Translations under genes and position numbers: made by a program | Source of the DNA: Plectrocnemia conspersa | Lineage: Eukaryota; Arthropoda; Insecta; Trichoptera; Polycentropodidae | Length of the DNA: 64,000 nucleotides | Direction of reading: 5' to 3' | Assembly: GCA_009617715.1 (NCBI GenBank) | Contig: VTFK01000166.1 | Span: 744,001 to 808,000, forward strand | In this document: in pieces, positions 61,900 to 64,000 of the stretch | Numbering within the stretch: the first letter of the stretch is position 1 | How the letters are laid out: each line of letters starts with the position of its first letter | Notes under the pieces: model-generated | Seen by the model: the letters and a program-made list of their open reading frames with translations, nothing else | Database searches by the model: none | What the model was told of the DNA's origin: nothing

Positions 61900-62830
61900 A
61901 TTGTAAATGTATAGCAGTTCTATAATGTATATAAAAGAGCACATTTAAGTTAGTCTTGTGAATATTATAACTCATGTTCAATCAAATTATTAATTAACAA
62001 ATTTATTTTCCTTGAAGTTATCATATATTTAAATGTTATAGAATAATAAAATTAATATGGTTAAATTATCTCACTAATATTGTAATGCATATAGTAGTTT
62101 TATAGTATGTTCATATAAAAAAAGCACGCAAAATTTAGTCTAGTTGAATCAGTATCCATAAAAATATCAGTTATCATATATTTAAATGCCAAAGAAAATG
62201 ATTTTATTGTAACATCATCATTGTAATGCAGTTAGCAGTTTTTAAGTAATGAAAGTACATATGTTCATATGAAAAAGCACATAATCTTGAAGTCATCATA
62301 TATTTAAATGCAATAGAAAAAAAAAATTAATCACATCATCATATTAATGTGTATGCACTTTTATAGCAATGAAAGTATGTTCATATGAAAAATAAGATAA
62401 AATTTATATTGGTGGATATTATAACTCATTTCTGATAAGAGTATCAGTTACTATGTTTCTTACTTGAAGTTATTATATATTTAAATGCAATACAAAAATA
62501 AAATAAATATGATTTTCAAGTCACATTAAAGAGCACATAAAAGTTACTCTTATGAATATAATAACTCTGATTAAAATTTCAGTTAACATGATTTTTATTT
62601 AAAGTCATCATATACTTAAATGCTATAAAACATAAAATAAATATGATTATTAAGTAATGTGTATAGCAGTTTAATGGAAATGAAAGTATGTTCTACTAAA
62701 ATTATTGAGAAATCGGAAAATTTCTCGAGAAGAAACACTATTGTAAGTAATGAAAGTATGTTCATATGAAAGAGCACACAAAAGTTAGTGTAGTGGTGCA
62801 TTTTACATGAAAATGTCAGTTATTAGAGAA
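61900..62830. repeat. Degenerate tandem array, monomer about 150-190 bases
   Basis: Five to six units share taatgtgtatagcagttttat, aatgaaagtatgttcatatg, aaagagcacataaaagttag, aatattataactcat and catatatttaaatgcaat. Unit lengths vary because parts are missing. The hairpin-ended repeat at 62833 lies directly at its right edge. Confidence 0.7.
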
Positions 62831-62832
62831 TC

Positions 62833-63640
62833 GAAGAAAGTGCATCTAAACCGAATTTTGACCAATAGGAGAGCGCAAAAAACAATTATCCCTTCTCAGA
62901 AGTCAAAAATCCACGCCAAAAGCAATAAAATCGTGGCGGTGCCGTCGCAGTGGGAACGCCGAGCGTTCCCACTGCGACGGCACCGCCACGATTTTATTGC
63001 TTTTGACGTGGATTTTTGACTTCTGAGAAGTGATAATTGTTTTTGTGCTCTCCTATTGATCAAAATTCGGCTTGAAAATACTTTGATAAGTAACATATTA
63101 ATATCGGTAAGGATAGCTATCATATTTTTAAAACATATTGTAATATCGAAATGCAGACCCCTGAGAGATGAGTTGGCTTAGTTTGTATTTTGGACTTGAA
63201 CTAATGAAAGCTTTAAAACTATACTTTTAGAACTTTCATTAGGTTAGGGTTGGGTTTGAACAGTAAATGGACGTTTCGCAACTGTTAAATTCATATTCAT
63301 AGTTTTAGAGCAGCATATTAGCGCCTATAAGTTAAAATATATTTTTGTTTGTAGAAATGTATATCTACCGGTGAAAATGTATTTGGACTTTACTAATGAA
63401 AATTTAACTTTATCAAAAAATACACATTCCCAGTAACATTTATACATGGGATATAAATAAATAATGTAAGTATGTATATATATATGTATATTACTACATA
63501 TAGAAAAGTTAAAATCATATAATTTTACTAGCACCCGCAAGATAAATTATATTTTTACTGTTAAAAATATATATCTACCGTTGAAAATGTATTCCGATAT
63601 GATTTTACTGAAATGACATATTTTAAAAAAAAAACTATAA
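62833..63640 (+). repeat. Hairpin-ended dispersed repeat, copy 6
   Basis: The left arm (62845-62957) and right arm (62960-63075) are near-perfect inverted copies: ccgaattttgaccaatagga ... tgccgtcgcagtgggaacg | cgagcgttcccactgcgacg .... The body then runs with ggtaaggatagctatcatat, gggtttgaacagtaaatgga and ctaccggtgaaaatgtattt. It ends near 63640. Confidence 0.75.
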
Positions 63641-64000
63641 ATTGTACAGAATTATATTCTTGACCATACCATCGAACCATAGCATCATGCTGTTCATAAA
63701 ATACTTCGTGGGAATTACCGACCACTTCCGTTGTTGCAACACTTGCCACCGCATAGTGTTATTACTGAAAGACTTTCTCAGCTTCGTCACCTTTTTCGGT
63801 CTAATTGAAATCTGGTTATTATGTTCTCATACGCTTTTAGAATCAAAGTATATGATACTCATTATATTAATATGCACTTAATTATTTATGTCTGCCGTTA
63901 AATTATTACAATAGCATAATAAATTACAATCATTCCGGTGACGGTATTTCGTGACCAACTTTAGTCTACACATATACGATTTAAACATGCAAAATGTATA
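63641..64000. other. Right edge, nothing recognised
   Basis: Mixed composition with short open frames on both strands (for example 63642-63881) and no recognised family. The segment about 63655-63790 is a little richer in G and C, but I cannot assign it. Confidence 0.4.

Overview
The window is animal nuclear DNA, almost certainly from an insect. It is very AT-rich, its genes are split into short GT-AG exons by long introns, and mobile-element debris is abundant. The clearest lineage marker is a Tweedle (DUF243) cuticle protein gene, a family known from insects; a TTAGG-type run also fits. I cannot assign an order.

Layout. (1) 1-3377, plus strand: the 3' part of a Y-box/cold-shock-domain protein gene; its 5' exons were not found and are probably left of the window. 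(2) 4418-20198, minus strand: a complete coding model, 12 in-phase exons and 585 residues, for an SLC2/MFS sugar transporter of the facilitated-trehalose-transporter type. It is convergent with the Y-box gene. Its introns hold a scrambled hAT transposon with a nested MITE, a Jockey-like gag remnant, a mariner remnant, a pogo-type MITE and long TA microsatellites. (3) 20.2-26.2 kb: a repeat-filled gap with a second mariner remnant, a LINE reverse-transcriptase tail and one plus-strand MADF-domain exon. (4) 26234-34734, minus strand: eleven in-phase exons (547 residues) of an M13 neprilysin-like protein whose zinc-binding motif is destroyed, so probably a non-catalytic member. Its N-terminal exons were not found. 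(5) 37294-40599: a piggyBac-type element with perfect 14-bp inverted ends and TTAA on both sides, with a decayed, core-deleted transposase. (6) 42.3-43.4 kb: exon-like blocks I cannot name. (7) 47.0-47.6 kb: a CpG-rich block with no recognisable gene. (8) 48678-50045, minus strand: the two-exon Tweedle gene, with signal peptide, TATA-like box and poly(A) signal. (9) 50.5-64 kb: mainly repeats, including two degenerate tandem arrays (about 53.74-55.68 and 61.9-62.8 kb) and several copies of an unusual hairpin-ended repeat.

The named genes are functionally unrelated (RNA binding, sugar transport, an extracellular peptidase-like protein, cuticle), so this is ordinary gene neighbourhood and not an operon or system. 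The most unusual content is the dead-site neprilysin-like gene, the rearranged hAT element and a dispersed repeat family ending in a near-perfect hairpin of roughly 120-bp arms. All gene models were read by eye from splice sites, reading phase and family motifs; no search or transcript evidence was available.
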